This document shows, in pieces, positions 36,146 through 46,284 of a DNA stretch of 64,000 nucleotides (the stretch's first letter is position 1; every line of letters begins with the position of its first letter). Source of the stretch: Rhodopirellula sp. SM50 (lineage in GTDB: Bacteria; Planctomycetota; Planctomycetia; Pirellulales; Pirellulaceae); the NCBI RefSeq assembly GCF_002289565.1, contig NZ_NTFY01000083.1, positions 1-64,000 on the forward strand. Reading direction: 5' to 3'. The notes under the pieces were generated by a model. That model was not told the DNA's origin. It searched no databases and saw only the letters and a list, made by a program, of their open reading frames with translations. Made by a program: the position numbers and the translations under genes.

Positions 36146-37521
36146 AACGCGAGGATTTTGAAAAGCTGCACGACGATCCAATCCATTTCTGCATCATCGG
36201 CCATACGAATCACGGAAAGACGACGACGATCCGGACGCTGGCGAGTGACGAATCCATTGGTGTGGTTGCCAACAAGGCGAACGTTACTCCGGGTGTGTCG
36301 CCCTATCGAATTTCCAAGAACGGGAAAACTCAATATTGGGTTTACGATACGGCCGGTTTCAGTGCATTCGGACGGCGTATGCTGCAATGCGAGGAAGACT
36401 TGGAGCATCGTCCAAACATCCACGAATTTGTCGATTTCCTAGATCGTGTGACAGACCCGCAAGCCGCCGAAATGGCGGGATCGCTACGCAAGGTGATCGA
36501 CTGCCATTTGGCAGTCGTTGTGGTAGATACTCGAAAATCTAGTTCCACAGCAGACTACCTTGATGAAATCGATTTCCTGCGAACCTGCGGCACTCCGATT
36601 GTCGTCTCACTTAACTTTCTGCACTCCAAAAAGAGCAAACCGGAAACATGGCGATCGCAGTTGATAAAGCTTGGAGTAACGAACATCGTTGAATTTGATG
36701 CTCATGTAAGAACACGCAAAGACGAGAAGAACCTGTTTCGTTCGCTTGAGGCTCTCTCTCAAAGTCAGCTTCACAAGGACTTCATCGAATACTGGATTGA
36801 GTCGCGTGATCGTGCCGCGGGAGAGAAGGACCTGCGCGCCATAGTAAGTATCAAAAGGGGGGTTTTCGCACTGTCGGCGCTTTCGGTCCAAAAGACGAAG
36901 CTGAATCGAGGCAATGCGAAGGTCGCTCAAAAACAAGCCATCGAAGAGTTTCAGGACATGTTGGCAGATTGCCTTTGGAAGTCTTTGGTTGATGTTCTTG
37001 CTTGTTACGATGTGCAGGAAAAGTACATCGAGCTGAAAACCGATGGCCGTAGAATACGAGCAACCAATGAGCGGCGCGGATATCCATGGCGTCCTAATTG
37101 GTTCAAGGCTGGAACAACGGGTGGAGCCGCCGCAACTGTCGCTGCAATCGAAGTCGCGACTGGCGGCATTACGCTTGGCATTCCTACCGCGATTACCTTC
37201 CTGGCGACCTACGGTGGGATGCAAATGGCAGAAGTAAAAATGAATCCCGATGGCACCGCATTCACTGTAGCGATTTCCCATGACCAACTCATTCAACTCG
37301 CCGGTTGCATGATGGAGCAAGCACAGAGAGCCCGCATCCTTGGTCGTGGCGCGTTCCCGAGCCCCAATGATCCGAATCAGACCGTACCTTTTCAGGTTTA
37401 TCCAAAATCTAACGTATTTGCTAATGACCAGGTTCGCGAGGCAGTTCTAGATTTTGCGAGAACGCGTCCGAAACGTTCCGAGTCGTTCGACGCCAAACTG
37501 ATGGAAATCCTTACCCAATAA
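36142..37521 (+). CDS. GTPase with C-terminal Gly-rich membrane hairpin, DUF3482-like, 459 aa
   Basis: G1 is GHTNHGKTTT (residues about 20-29), G2 threonine probably in NVTPGVSP, G3 DTAGF (about 70), and the G4 position reads SLNFLHSK rather than NKxD, as I recall for DUF3482 GTPases. Residues about 321-360 form a Gly/Ala-rich hydrophobic hairpin (GTTGGAAATVAA, then GGITLGIPTA) that probably inserts into the membrane. This mirrors the hairpin in the partner encoded just upstream, with which it shares an ATGA overlap. The protein is therefore likely a membrane-associated switch. Its place between pglX and pglY is unusual for BREX. Confidence 0.75.
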   Translation: MKREDFEKLHDDPIHFCIIGHTNHGKTTTIRTLASDESIGVVANKANVTPGVSPYRISKNGKTQYWVYDTAGFSAFGRRMLQCEEDLEHRPNIHEFVDFLDRVTDPQAAEMAGSLRKVIDCHLAVVVVDTRKSSSTADYLDEIDFLRTCGTPIVVSLNFLHSKKSKPETWRSQLIKLGVTNIVEFDAHVRTRKDEKNLFRSLEALSQSQLHKDFIEYWIESRDRAAGEKDLRAIVSIKRGVFALSALSVQKTKLNRGNAKVAQKQAIEEFQDMLADCLWKSLVDVLACYDVQEKYIELKTDGRRIRATNERRGYPWRPNWFKAGTTGGAAATVAAIEVATGGITLGIPTAITFLATYGGMQMAEVKMNPDGTAFTVAISHDQLIQLAGCMMEQAQRARILGRGAFPSPNDPNQTVPFQVYPKSNVFANDQVREAVLDFARTRPKRSESFDAKLMEILTQ

Positions 37522-37665
37522 TCGCCCAATGAAATCCAGGACCAAACTATCAGTGTCTTCAGCGTCGATTCACAGCACTAGAATTGACATTGGGGACCGA
37601 AGTGAAAGGTTGAAAAGAATGGCTGCCATGAACCCGGACAGTCGAGTTAAAGTGCAAGACGTAAC

Positions 37666-38436
37666 ATGATTAATGCAATCATTCAAAAGTTTATTATGCC
37701 ACGGCCACCCCGTGGCTATAGCATTCGGACCATGCAAAACCATGGCTATCACTGCCTTGGATCCGCAGGCCAGCCGCTTGCATGGCTGAAGACCCCAGAC
37801 GCGCCATTGGCTATCGTGTGCTTCTTTCATGGAAATGGCGAAAATGCCTCGGATTGGGTGACTGACTTGAGTTTTGTCACTAGCGAGTGCCATTGTGTTT
37901 TGGCATTGATGGAATTCCCCGGCTACGCGGACACGAATCAACGCCTCGCAAGAAGTAGTGATGAGCTTGTAAGTCATGCAGTCGATGGGATTACACGAAT
38001 CGCAAACGAGCACGCGGTTGCCGATTTGCCAATCATCCTATGGGGACGCAGCCTGGGCGGTGGCGTTGCTGCTGCGGCAGCTGTGAAAACGCCGATCCAG
38101 GGGCTGATTTTGGAGAGTACATTCTCGTCTATTTCATTGCTGGCCACCGAACTTGTCCGACGCGTTCCGAGGATTGCGATGGCAGCCACGTTGTATCGTT
38201 TTCAGCTGGAAACCGCAAATAGTCTAAAGAGGCTGGATTGTCCAATCCTGATTGCGCATAGCGAACAAGACGAATTGATTGATGTCTCGCATGCAAAAAG
38301 GAATTTCCGTGCGGCGGATTACCCGAATCAACTTGTCGAGCTGTATGGAAATCATAACTCGGAAAAGCATCATCAAGCGAATTATCGTGTCGGTTTGGAC
38401 CAATTCGCCAGCGAAGTTGCCGCGTATGTTGGATAG
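37666..38436 (+). CDS. Alpha/beta-hydrolase (BEM46/ABHD-like serine hydrolase), 256 aa
   Basis: The fold markers are in order: oxyanion-hole HGNGEN (residues about 55-60), nucleophile elbow GRSLGG (serine about 128), acid in HSEQDELI (aspartate about 202) and histidine in GNHN (about 229). The absence of a signal peptide suggests a cytoplasmic location, although the first 12 residues are hydrophobic. Related proteins are esterases, lipases or thioesterases of unknown substrate. The ATG at 37666 has no strong ribosome-binding site; a second ATG at 37696 is possible. Gaps of 144 bp before and 73 bp after leave it loosely placed between the GTPase pair and pglY, so it may be cargo rather than a BREX component. 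Confidence 0.8.
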   Translation: MINAIIQKFIMPRPPRGYSIRTMQNHGYHCLGSAGQPLAWLKTPDAPLAIVCFFHGNGENASDWVTDLSFVTSECHCVLALMEFPGYADTNQRLARSSDELVSHAVDGITRIANEHAVADLPIILWGRSLGGGVAAAAAVKTPIQGLILESTFSSISLLATELVRRVPRIAMAATLYRFQLETANSLKRLDCPILIAHSEQDELIDVSHAKRNFRAADYPNQLVELYGNHNSEKHHQANYRVGLDQFASEVAAYVG

Positions 38437-38509
38437 CGATCGACGAGATATAGTCTTTCGCCAAGATGACTGCTAACGACACCTAACCCCAACTTGCTTT
38501 AAGTCACGC

Positions 38510-41500
38510 ATGACGCTTCTCAAAGACCTGATCGACATTCCCGAACAAGTCCACCGTGGCGACTTCGTTTTGAAGTTGGCCGAGGATGTGGCACAGCCCG
38601 ACAAGGTGCTCGATCAGTACGTGGTAACCGATCAACTCGTCAAATGCTTCGACCAGGCGTTGGGCTTTGTTCGCAATGCGGTGTCCAATCGCAGCAGCAA
38701 GGCGACCTACCTGCACGGCAGCTTCGGTAGCGGTAAGAGCCATTTCATGGCGGTGCTACACCTGATCCTCTCAGGGAACGCCCGGGCTCGCGCGATCCCG
38801 GAACTCGCCGGAGTGATCCAGAAGCACAACGAATGGATGGAAGGCAAGAAGTTCCTGCTGGTGCCCTACCACATGCTTGGTTCGCACGACATGGAATCCG
38901 GGGTGCTGGGCAGCTACGTCTCGTTCATGGCTGCTTCGCATCCCGATGCGCCGATCCCGCCGGTCTACATGTCGGCAACGATCATCGAAGATGCCCGCCG
39001 TGAACGCGACAGCTATGGCGAAGAGGCGTTCTTCAAGCGATTGAATGCCGCCGTTGGCAGCGGTGGCACCGGTGGCTGGGGCGAATTGGAGTCAACCTGG
39101 GATGCGGAATCATTCGAGCGGGCCGCATCGGCGGTGCCGGATTCGGAAGAGCATCGTCGATTGGTGAGCGATCTTTTGGGAAGCGTGGCGACGTCTCACG
39201 CGGAGGTGGTCAGCTCCCGGGGCGGTAACTTTGTTCGCTTCGACATCGGGTTGTCATATATGAGCCAGCACGCGGCAAACCTTGGCTACGACGCGGTGCT
39301 GCTGTTCTTGGACGAGTTGATTCTGTGGTTGATCTCCAACTCGGCGGATCAATCGTTTGTCAAACGCGAGGCTTCGAAACTGACGGCGTTGGTGGAGGCC
39401 CAGTCGACCGATCGGCCGATTCCGCTGATCAGCTTTGTGGCGCGACAACGGGACCTCCGCGACGTCGTGGGTGAGGGTGTGCCTGGGATCGAACGTGGGA
39501 ACTTGGGCGACACGCTGGACTTTCAACAAGGTCGCTTTGAAACCATCACCCTGGAAGACCGCAACCTGCCTGCGATCGCGGAGAAACGGATCCTCAAATG
39601 CCGCGACGAAGGGGCAAGAAAGGAGCTGGATGCCGCCTTTGCACAAACCACGAAGGTGCGTCAATCGGTAATGAATGCCTTGCTGACCGAGGAGGGCAAC
39701 GCGGATTCGTTTCGGAAGGTGTATCCCTTCAGCCCGGCACTCGTACAGACGCTGGTGGCGGTTTCGAGTGTCTTGCAGCGGGAACGATCGGCACTGAAAT
39801 TGATGCTGCAGTTGCTGGTCGATGGCCGCGAGACGCTCAAGGTCGGTGACTTGGTACCGGTCGGTGACTTGTTCGACGTCGTGCAGCGGGGCGACGAGGC
39901 GTTCAGTCCAGAAATGCAAGTTCATTTCCGCAACGCAGAACAACTGTACGAGCGGAAGTTGCTGCCCATTCTGGAACAACAGCACGGCCGGCGCGAGACG
40001 CTGGATGCGTTGCCCGTGGATGATCCCAAGCGAGTCGCGTTCCGTAATGACGATCGGTTGGTGAAAACACTGCTGTTGTCGGCGTTGGTGCCGGATGTCG
40101 AATCGCTTCGCGGCTTAACGCCGGAGCGTCTGGCGGCGTTGAACCACGGGACGATCCGCACACCGATTCCGGGTCGCGAAGGCCAGGAGGTCTTGCGTCG
40201 ACTGCGGCATTGGGCGGGTACGGTCGGCGAAATCCGTATCGGCGAGGAAGCCAACCCGACGATCTCGGTTCAGCTTTCGGGCGTGGATACGGAAAGCATC
40301 ATCAAACAGGCCGAACGCGAGGACAATCAAGGCAATCGCGTGCGGCGTGTGCGTCAGATGTTGTTTGAGCAGATCGGCATTCAGGGCGAGGGCGAGTTCG
40401 AGCAATACCACGAATTCACCTGGCGGAACACGAAGCGAACATGCTCGGTGTTGTTCAGGAACATTCGCGAGCTCCCCGATGCCTCGCTGGAGAATGACAA
40501 CGAGAACGATTGGAAACTGGTGATCGATTTTCCGTTTGATGAGCCGGGACATGGCCCGCGCAGCGACATCGCCCAATTGCAGAAGTTCTCGCAGTCCCAC
40601 CCGGCCGGGGCAAAGACGATTTGCTGGCTGCCCCAGTTTTTCAGCGACGACGCTCGGAAGGATTTGGGCCGGTTTGTGATCCTGGAGCATATTCTGGCCG
40701 GAGAACGGTTTGCACAATATGCCAGTGAACTATCCCCACAGGACCGGCAGGCCGCAAAATCGCTGATGGAAAACCAGCGCAGTATTCTGCGAACCCGAGT
40801 TCAGAATCACCTGGATGCCGCGTACGGGCTGGAGTCGATCTCAACCGGTTCCCTCGACACGACGCATGAGCTGGACCAGAACGAGCAATTTGTTTCGCTC
40901 CGCAACGGCTTTGACCCCCAACCACCGGTGGCCGCCAACTTGGCCGACGCGATGGTCCACCTGTTGGATCAAGCGTTGGCGAGCGAGTATCCCGGTGCGC
41001 CCGAGTTCGGCGAGGAGGTCAAGGCGACCCATTTAAGGAAAGTGCAGGCGGTTGTGGAGGAAGCGATCGCTTCGCCGGAGGAGCGGGCTCTCGTCGACAA
41101 GCCACTTCGGTCGCTGGTGCGCGGACTGGCGAATCCGTTGCTGCTAGGCGATCTCGGACACGACAAGACACACTTTGTGATCGGGCAACACTGGCGCAAG
41201 CATTTTCTGCAAAAAGCCGACAGTGGCGACCACATCCCCGTGTCGAGTTTGCGGCGGTGGATCAACGAACCAAGAGCGATGGGGCTGCCCAAGGAAGCGG
41301 AGAACCTGATCATTCTGGCGTTTGCAGCACAGACGAATCGCACGTTCTTTCGACACGGTGGACCATGGGATGTGACGTTAACGAGCATTCCCGATGACTG
41401 TGAACTTCGCGAACAGAGGTTGCCGACCGAGAGCGAGTGGGAAACGGCGGTGACCCGTGCGCTCGAGATCTTTCACGTGACCAGTTCGCCACTGCGTAGC

Positions 41501-42193
41501 GCCAGTACGGTGGTCACGCTTGCAAATGCGGCCAAAAAAGTAGCTGTGGAGCAGCGAGCGAATGTCGCGAACTATCGCAAACAACTCATCGACCGGATGA
41601 GCAAGCTGGGAATCCAGACGGACACGTCGGATCGGGCATCGACGGCAACCGCAACGGGGATCCTGACACAAGCCCTGGCGGATGCCTCCGAGGGCGATGT
41701 GATTAAAACCTTAGCGGAAGCCAAAGTTGAAACCACCGCATCAGCCATGGGCGAGTGTTTGACCAAGTCAAGCCAACTCCAGGGCACGCTAAGCGGCACT
41801 AACTGGGAGATTTTCGATGCGATCGCGAAGTTGGGCGCAGAGCACCAAACACGTGCCGAAGAAATTCTGACGTCCATGCGAAACGCGATCTCGTGTGACG
41901 AGCACGTTGTCGCGTTGGGACCGGCGTTAACCGGCGCCCAGTCGCAGGCACTCCGACTGATTACTGATGCCGCGGCACCATCCACACCAAATGAAGTCAG
42001 CGCCCCGCCGAAAGCCCCGAAGAAGCTGCCCCCCGTTACAATCCCTCCATCAGCCAAGAAGCGGGTGGTTCAGCAGGACACGGAAGCGGATTTGGACCTG
42101 GAAGCCACGCGTTCCTTGATCCAGCGATTGGAAGGCGAACTGAAGAGTGACCAGTCCATTCGATTGAGCGTCAGTTGGATCATCGAGGAATAA
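38510..42193 (+). CDS. pglY: BREX type 2 P-loop ATPase PglY, 1227 aa
   Basis: Walker A lies in LHGSFGSGKSHFMAVLH (residues about 68-80), the form shared by BrxC/PglY ATPases. A likely Walker B is VLLFLDELILWL (about 262). The remaining 900 residues are large and mostly helical, with a Pro/Lys-rich linker near 1170 and a helical C-terminus. The length agrees with PglY/BrxC, the large ATPase common to all BREX types and required for phage exclusion. It ends three bases before the GTG of pglZ, so the two are translationally linked. It begins 73 bp after the hydrolase gene without a clear promoter. Confidence 0.92.
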   Translation: MTLLKDLIDIPEQVHRGDFVLKLAEDVAQPDKVLDQYVVTDQLVKCFDQALGFVRNAVSNRSSKATYLHGSFGSGKSHFMAVLHLILSGNARARAIPELAGVIQKHNEWMEGKKFLLVPYHMLGSHDMESGVLGSYVSFMAASHPDAPIPPVYMSATIIEDARRERDSYGEEAFFKRLNAAVGSGGTGGWGELESTWDAESFERAASAVPDSEEHRRLVSDLLGSVATSHAEVVSSRGGNFVRFDIGLSYMSQHAANLGYDAVLLFLDELILWLISNSADQSFVKREASKLTALVEAQSTDRPIPLISFVARQRDLRDVVGEGVPGIERGNLGDTLDFQQGRFETITLEDRNLPAIAEKRILKCRDEGARKELDAAFAQTTKVRQSVMNALLTEEGNADSFRKVYPFSPALVQTLVAVSSVLQRERSALKLMLQLLVDGRETLKVGDLVPVGDLFDVVQRGDEAFSPEMQVHFRNAEQLYERKLLPILEQQHGRRETLDALPVDDPKRVAFRNDDRLVKTLLLSALVPDVESLRGLTPERLAALNHGTIRTPIPGREGQEVLRRLRHWAGTVGEIRIGEEANPTISVQLSGVDTESIIKQAEREDNQGNRVRRVRQMLFEQIGIQGEGEFEQYHEFTWRNTKRTCSVLFRNIRELPDASLENDNENDWKLVIDFPFDEPGHGPRSDIAQLQKFSQSHPAGAKTICWLPQFFSDDARKDLGRFVILEHILAGERFAQYASELSPQDRQAAKSLMENQRSILRTRVQNHLDAAYGLESISTGSLDTTHELDQNEQFVSLRNGFDPQPPVAANLADAMVHLLDQALASEYPGAPEFGEEVKATHLRKVQAVVEEAIASPEERALVDKPLRSLVRGLANPLLLGDLGHDKTHFVIGQHWRKHFLQKADSGDHIPVSSLRRWINEPRAMGLPKEAENLIILAFAAQTNRTFFRHGGPWDVTLTSIPDDCELREQRLPTESEWETAVTRALEIFHVTSSPLRSASTVVTLANAAKKVAVEQRANVANYRKQLIDRMSKLGIQTDTSDRASTATATGILTQALADASEGDVIKTLAEAKVETTASAMGECLTKSSQLQGTLSGTNWEIFDAIAKLGAEHQTRAEEILTSMRNAISCDEHVVALGPALTGAQSQALRLITDAAAPSTPNEVSAPPKAPKKLPPVTIPPSAKKRVVQQDTEADLDLEATRSLIQRLEGELKSDQSIRLSVSWIIEE

Positions 42194-42196
42194 CTT

Positions 42197-44938
42197 GTGA
42201 ACGACCTGACCTTTAATCAATTGAAGGCCCAAGTCGCGGCAGTCCGGAAGAAGATTCCGGAGTCGACGGCGATCGCGATTCGGTCCCATCATCGCTGGAC
42301 GGGTGAACCCGAGCGTCGAGATGGCGACGATGTGTACCTGATTCATCAGTGCGACTCACCGTTGGCCATGCGCGTGGCACTTCGCCAGCAGAGCGAACCG
42401 GACGGGAATGGTGCGCGGCCGACGAGCATCTTGATTACCGATTTGGATGACGAGCAAATCGGTGACGATATCCTGGTACGCCTGAAGCCGCGAAAAGTGG
42501 TGCCGCTGGACAATTGGCAAATCGTCAAGTCGTTGTTTCAGGCGCGAGAGATTGATCCGCGGGTCACCGGGCATCATTGGATCGCGGCAGAACTGATGAA
42601 TTACGGTGCGATGCGGGATTGTCCGCCGGCGACGAGCGGGTTCTTAGATGCCGAATCCGTGTGGCGAATCTTGCTGGTGCAACTCATCGGATTTGAAGGC
42701 GAGACGCCGGATTTATTGGGGCTGCTCAAATGGTCGACGTCGGCAGAGAACGTGGGGCGTTGGCGGGCACTGGATACCCCTATTCGCGATTGCGTGCGTG
42801 AATGGATGACTGGACTTGCCGGCCCCGCAGCAGAAGCTGTCTTACGTGCCTGTCTTGAAAATGAAAGACCCGATGCATTGCCGATCGGATTGGCGGCTGG
42901 TGTCGTATTGCATCCACGGGCAAAGGGGAAGCTTGAAAAAGCGTCCGGCAAGCTCGAGGAACGCTATTTGTCGGGTGAGACGCCAAAAGAACCAGTTGTC
43001 GCCGCGTGGCACGCTGCGGCTTCCGACGTCGTTCGATTGGGAATTAGCGACGGCCGACTGAAACAGCAGTTGCTTGCTCGGGGTGACGAAATCTTACAAG
43101 AGTTGGGCGGTGACTCGCACGCTTGGCTTAGCGATACGTCTCCAGTCGGTTTCGATCAACGCTTGGCTCGTTTTGGTGACCGCCTCGGCACTGTGCTGAA
43201 CGAGTTGAAGAATGGGCCAGCAGATCTGGAATCCCTCGCCAAAACCCACGATTTACTGCAGACACACGACCGAGCCACGCGGGAACGTCGAAGGATGGAT
43301 CGCGTTCAAATGGCGATGAGGTTGGTGCGATGGCTTTGCGACCGAGAACGTGATACTGCGTCGCATTCAGCACGTAGCCTTGCGGAGGCGGCCGGCATGT
43401 ACCTGCGAGAAGGTGGCTATGTTGATTGGGCACGGCTCACATTACGGTCAGGTGATCCCGTTCGAGAATTGTCGCAGGGGTATTCAAAACTCTTCGACCA
43501 AGGCACATCGCTCGCCGAATCACGTTCGCAGCACTTCGCAAAGCTTCTCAAGGACTGGACAGCGAGCCACGTAACAGACGATCTATTGGTTCCCGTGGAA
43601 CAGATTCTCGATCGAATCGTTTCGCCGATTGCGAAGAAAACTCCAGTGCTGGTGATTGTGATTGACGGGTTGTCGGTCGCTGTCTTTCGCGAGTTGATGG
43701 ATGATGTATTGGGCAGCGATTGGGCACTGTTGGCCGAAGAAGAGGTAGGGTTAAGATCTGGCTTGGCGACGATCCCGAGTGTCACCGAAGCGTCGCGGAC
43801 CAGTTTGTTGTGCGGAAAGCTCGCACAGGGCGGGTCCGCAAATGAAAAAACGGGCTTTGCAGAGCACTCGGGATTGGTCGCGGCTTCTCGTAGCACGCAT
43901 CCGCCGGTTCTTTTTCACAAGGCTTCTCTGCAAGAATCCGAAGATGCAAGTTTGGCAGCGGATATTCGAAAAGAAATCGGTTCCTCGCATCGAAAGGTTG
44001 TCGGTGTCGTGGTAAACGCCGTTGACGATCATCTACTCAAGGGCGAACAGATTGATACGCGCTGGACACGCGACGAGATCAAGGTTTTGCCGGCCCTCCT
44101 GCACGAAGCCAAGATGTCTCGTCGCACTGTCATCGTTTTGAGTGATCACGGCCACATCCTGGACTGCAACGCTAAGGGAAAGAAGGCAGACGGAGGGGAA
44201 CGATGGCGCTTCGACGAAGATGATCCGGCTGAGGGCGAACTTCAGATTGCCGGCCCACGCGTTGTCATTCCCGAATCCAAAAAGCTGATCGCACCGTGGT
44301 CCGAAAAACTTCGCTACGGAATTAAGAAGAACGGTTATCACGGTGGACTGACGCCACAGGAAATGGTCGTCCCGATTGCGGTCTTGAGCACAAGCGATTC
44401 ATTTCCCGCGGGGTGGCAAGAAGCAACGGTCGATTTGCCGGCTTGGTGGAACGAACCGCTACCAATCGACTCCGATATTGAACGGGAGGTTCCGGTTATC
44501 AAGCCGCAGCCAAAGAAAGCTCCCGAGACGCTATTTGATTTTGCTGAGGCAATCGAAGCATCCGAGCCGAAGAAAGCCACAGACCCTTCTGGCAAGGAAT
44601 CGAGCGATAAATCTGAGACCGCTGCGGTTTGGATTCAGGCGTTGCTTGCTTCGCCGATCTTTGAACAGCAAAAGACGCTCGGTGGTCGAGCGATTCCTCG
44701 TGATGAAGTATTTGCGAAAATGCTCGGCACGATTGACGCTCGCGGTGGCAAAATGACATCGCCAGCCTTGGCGAGTGCCATCGGTTTTTCATCGATGAGA
44801 CTGCGAGGCCTGCTGGCGATCGCCGGCCGTGTTCTTAACATTGACGGCTACGCGGTACTCACGCATGACGAAGCGTCTGATACCATCACGCTGGACCGAA
44901 CACTGCTGTGTAAACAATTTGATCTCACCGAAAAGTAG
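42197..44938 (+). CDS. pglZ: BREX type 2 PglZ alkaline-phosphatase-fold protein, 913 aa
   Basis: The PglZ domain occupies roughly residues 470-760. The metal-site aspartate lies in VLVIVIDGLSVAVFREL (about 488), then LATIPSVTEASRTSLL, and the second metal cluster is VIVLSDHGHILD (about 648), followed by the conserved YHGGLTPQEMVVPIAVL. This is the phosphatase-fold protein found in every BREX system. Its exact substrate is unsettled. A helical N-terminus of 450 residues and a C-terminal wing-like segment with DEVFAKMLG frame it. The start is GTG at 42197, three bases after pglY. The gap to brxD is eight bases. Confidence 0.93.
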   Translation: MNDLTFNQLKAQVAAVRKKIPESTAIAIRSHHRWTGEPERRDGDDVYLIHQCDSPLAMRVALRQQSEPDGNGARPTSILITDLDDEQIGDDILVRLKPRKVVPLDNWQIVKSLFQAREIDPRVTGHHWIAAELMNYGAMRDCPPATSGFLDAESVWRILLVQLIGFEGETPDLLGLLKWSTSAENVGRWRALDTPIRDCVREWMTGLAGPAAEAVLRACLENERPDALPIGLAAGVVLHPRAKGKLEKASGKLEERYLSGETPKEPVVAAWHAAASDVVRLGISDGRLKQQLLARGDEILQELGGDSHAWLSDTSPVGFDQRLARFGDRLGTVLNELKNGPADLESLAKTHDLLQTHDRATRERRRMDRVQMAMRLVRWLCDRERDTASHSARSLAEAAGMYLREGGYVDWARLTLRSGDPVRELSQGYSKLFDQGTSLAESRSQHFAKLLKDWTASHVTDDLLVPVEQILDRIVSPIAKKTPVLVIVIDGLSVAVFRELMDDVLGSDWALLAEEEVGLRSGLATIPSVTEASRTSLLCGKLAQGGSANEKTGFAEHSGLVAASRSTHPPVLFHKASLQESEDASLAADIRKEIGSSHRKVVGVVVNAVDDHLLKGEQIDTRWTRDEIKVLPALLHEAKMSRRTVIVLSDHGHILDCNAKGKKADGGERWRFDEDDPAEGELQIAGPRVVIPESKKLIAPWSEKLRYGIKKNGYHGGLTPQEMVVPIAVLSTSDSFPAGWQEATVDLPAWWNEPLPIDSDIEREVPVIKPQPKKAPETLFDFAEAIEASEPKKATDPSGKESSDKSETAAVWIQALLASPIFEQQKTLGGRAIPRDEVFAKMLGTIDARGGKMTSPALASAIGFSSMRLRGLLAIAGRVLNIDGYAVLTHDEASDTITLDRTLLCKQFDLTEK

Positions 44939-44946
44939 CGAATCCA

Positions 44947-46284
44947 TTGGTTGACCCTCCGACTCATTCGATCAGTCCCCAGCGACGGCAAGAAATTGTC
45001 GATGCGTTGCGTCGCGGAACCGTCCCACGCAATAGCCTGGACGCATTTGCTGTGGGGCTAGATCATTTGGAGGGGACGCTTGACGAAGAACTGAAAAAGG
45101 TTGTCGCCGGCGGAAGTGTGTTTAAGGCGGTTCGTGGGGACTACGGCTGCGGCAAGACGTTTTTTGCCCGATGGCTTTGTGATCGTGCTCGGAAAATGGG
45201 TTTCGCGACGTCGGAGGTCCAAGTTTCTGAAACGGAAACGCCGCTGCATCGGCTCGAGACGGTTTATCGGCGGTTGACCGAACGCATGGGGACCGCAGGG
45301 GCGCCATCGGGAGCCCTTCGAAATCTCGTCGATGGTTGGTTTTTTACGCTCGAAGAAGATGTCTTGGCCGAGGGGGAAATCAACGAGAGCGACGAATCGG
45401 CGTTACTCGCCCGCACCAACGAATTGCTGGAAAAACGTCTGGGTAAGGTCAGCGACACAGCTCCGACCTTCAGTGCGGCTTTGCGTGGTTATCGCAAGGC
45501 GCAATCCGAGGGAGATGGTGCGACCGCGGAAGGAATCCTGGCTTGGTTGTCGGGTCAACCCAATGTTGCGGCGGCGGCAAAACGATACGCAGGCGTCAAA
45601 GGTGATATCGACCATTTCGGCGCTTTGAATTTCTTACAAGGTCTGCTGACAGTCATTCGAGACTCCGGTAGCGCGGGAATGCTGGTGGTTTTGGACGAGG
45701 TCGAAACCATTCAACGGGTACGCAGCGATGTTCGTGACAAGAGTCTCAATGCACTACGGCAATTGATCGACGAAGTGGATTCGGGACGATTCCCCGGTTT
45801 GTACCTGTTAATCACCGGTACACCCGCGTTTTATGATGGACCGCAAGGAATCGCACGCTTGGAGCCCTTGGCACAGCGACTCCATGTCGACTTTCAGACC
45901 GACGCCCGATTTGACAATCCGCGAGCAGTTCAGATTCGATTGCCAGCATTCAGTTTGCAGCGTCTGCAATTGGTCGGCTGCAAAGTGCGTGACATCTATG
46001 CGTCACACTGCAATAGCTCAAACAGGATCCGCGATCTCGTGGGCGATGACTACGTGCAGCAGTTGGCGTCGTCGGTGGCCGGTAAGCTGGGCGGCAAAGT
46101 CGGGCTGGCACCGAGAATCTTTTTGAAGAAATTGGTCAGCGATATCCTCGATCGCGTCGATCAGTTCGACGACTTTGATCCACGTCAACACTACACGTTA
46201 ACGATGTCGGAATCGGAGCTGACTGCGGAGGAACGCCAAGCTGCAAGTGCGACGGATGTCGATGAAATCGAGTTGGACTTGTGA
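44947..46284 (+). CDS. brxD: BREX ATP-binding protein BrxD, 445 aa
   Basis: Walker A is GDYGCGKTFFARWL (residues about 63-72), preceded by the family-typical VFKAVRGDYG. Walker B is MLVVLDEVETIQ (about 247-258), and an AAA-type second region, LLITGTPAFYDGPQG, follows. BrxD is the small ATPase typical of type 2 and some other BREX systems and is usually next to pglZ and brxHI, as here. The start is TTG 44947, directly after pglZ, with no strong Shine-Dalgarno, consistent with coupling to upstream translation. The stop overlaps the helicase start (GTGA). Confidence 0.9.
   Translation: MVDPPTHSISPQRRQEIVDALRRGTVPRNSLDAFAVGLDHLEGTLDEELKKVVAGGSVFKAVRGDYGCGKTFFARWLCDRARKMGFATSEVQVSETETPLHRLETVYRRLTERMGTAGAPSGALRNLVDGWFFTLEEDVLAEGEINESDESALLARTNELLEKRLGKVSDTAPTFSAALRGYRKAQSEGDGATAEGILAWLSGQPNVAAAAKRYAGVKGDIDHFGALNFLQGLLTVIRDSGSAGMLVVLDEVETIQRVRSDVRDKSLNALRQLIDEVDSGRFPGLYLLITGTPAFYDGPQGIARLEPLAQRLHVDFQTDARFDNPRAVQIRLPAFSLQRLQLVGCKVRDIYASHCNSSNRIRDLVGDDYVQQLASSVAGKLGGKVGLAPRIFLKKLVSDILDRVDQFDDFDPRQHYTLTMSESELTAEERQAASATDVDEIELDL

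Noticed and set aside
39254-39985. 243-codon open frame antisense to pglY
   Set aside because: It lies wholly opposite a confidently assigned gene; the open frame follows from the codon bias of pglY and has no motif or ribosome-binding site.
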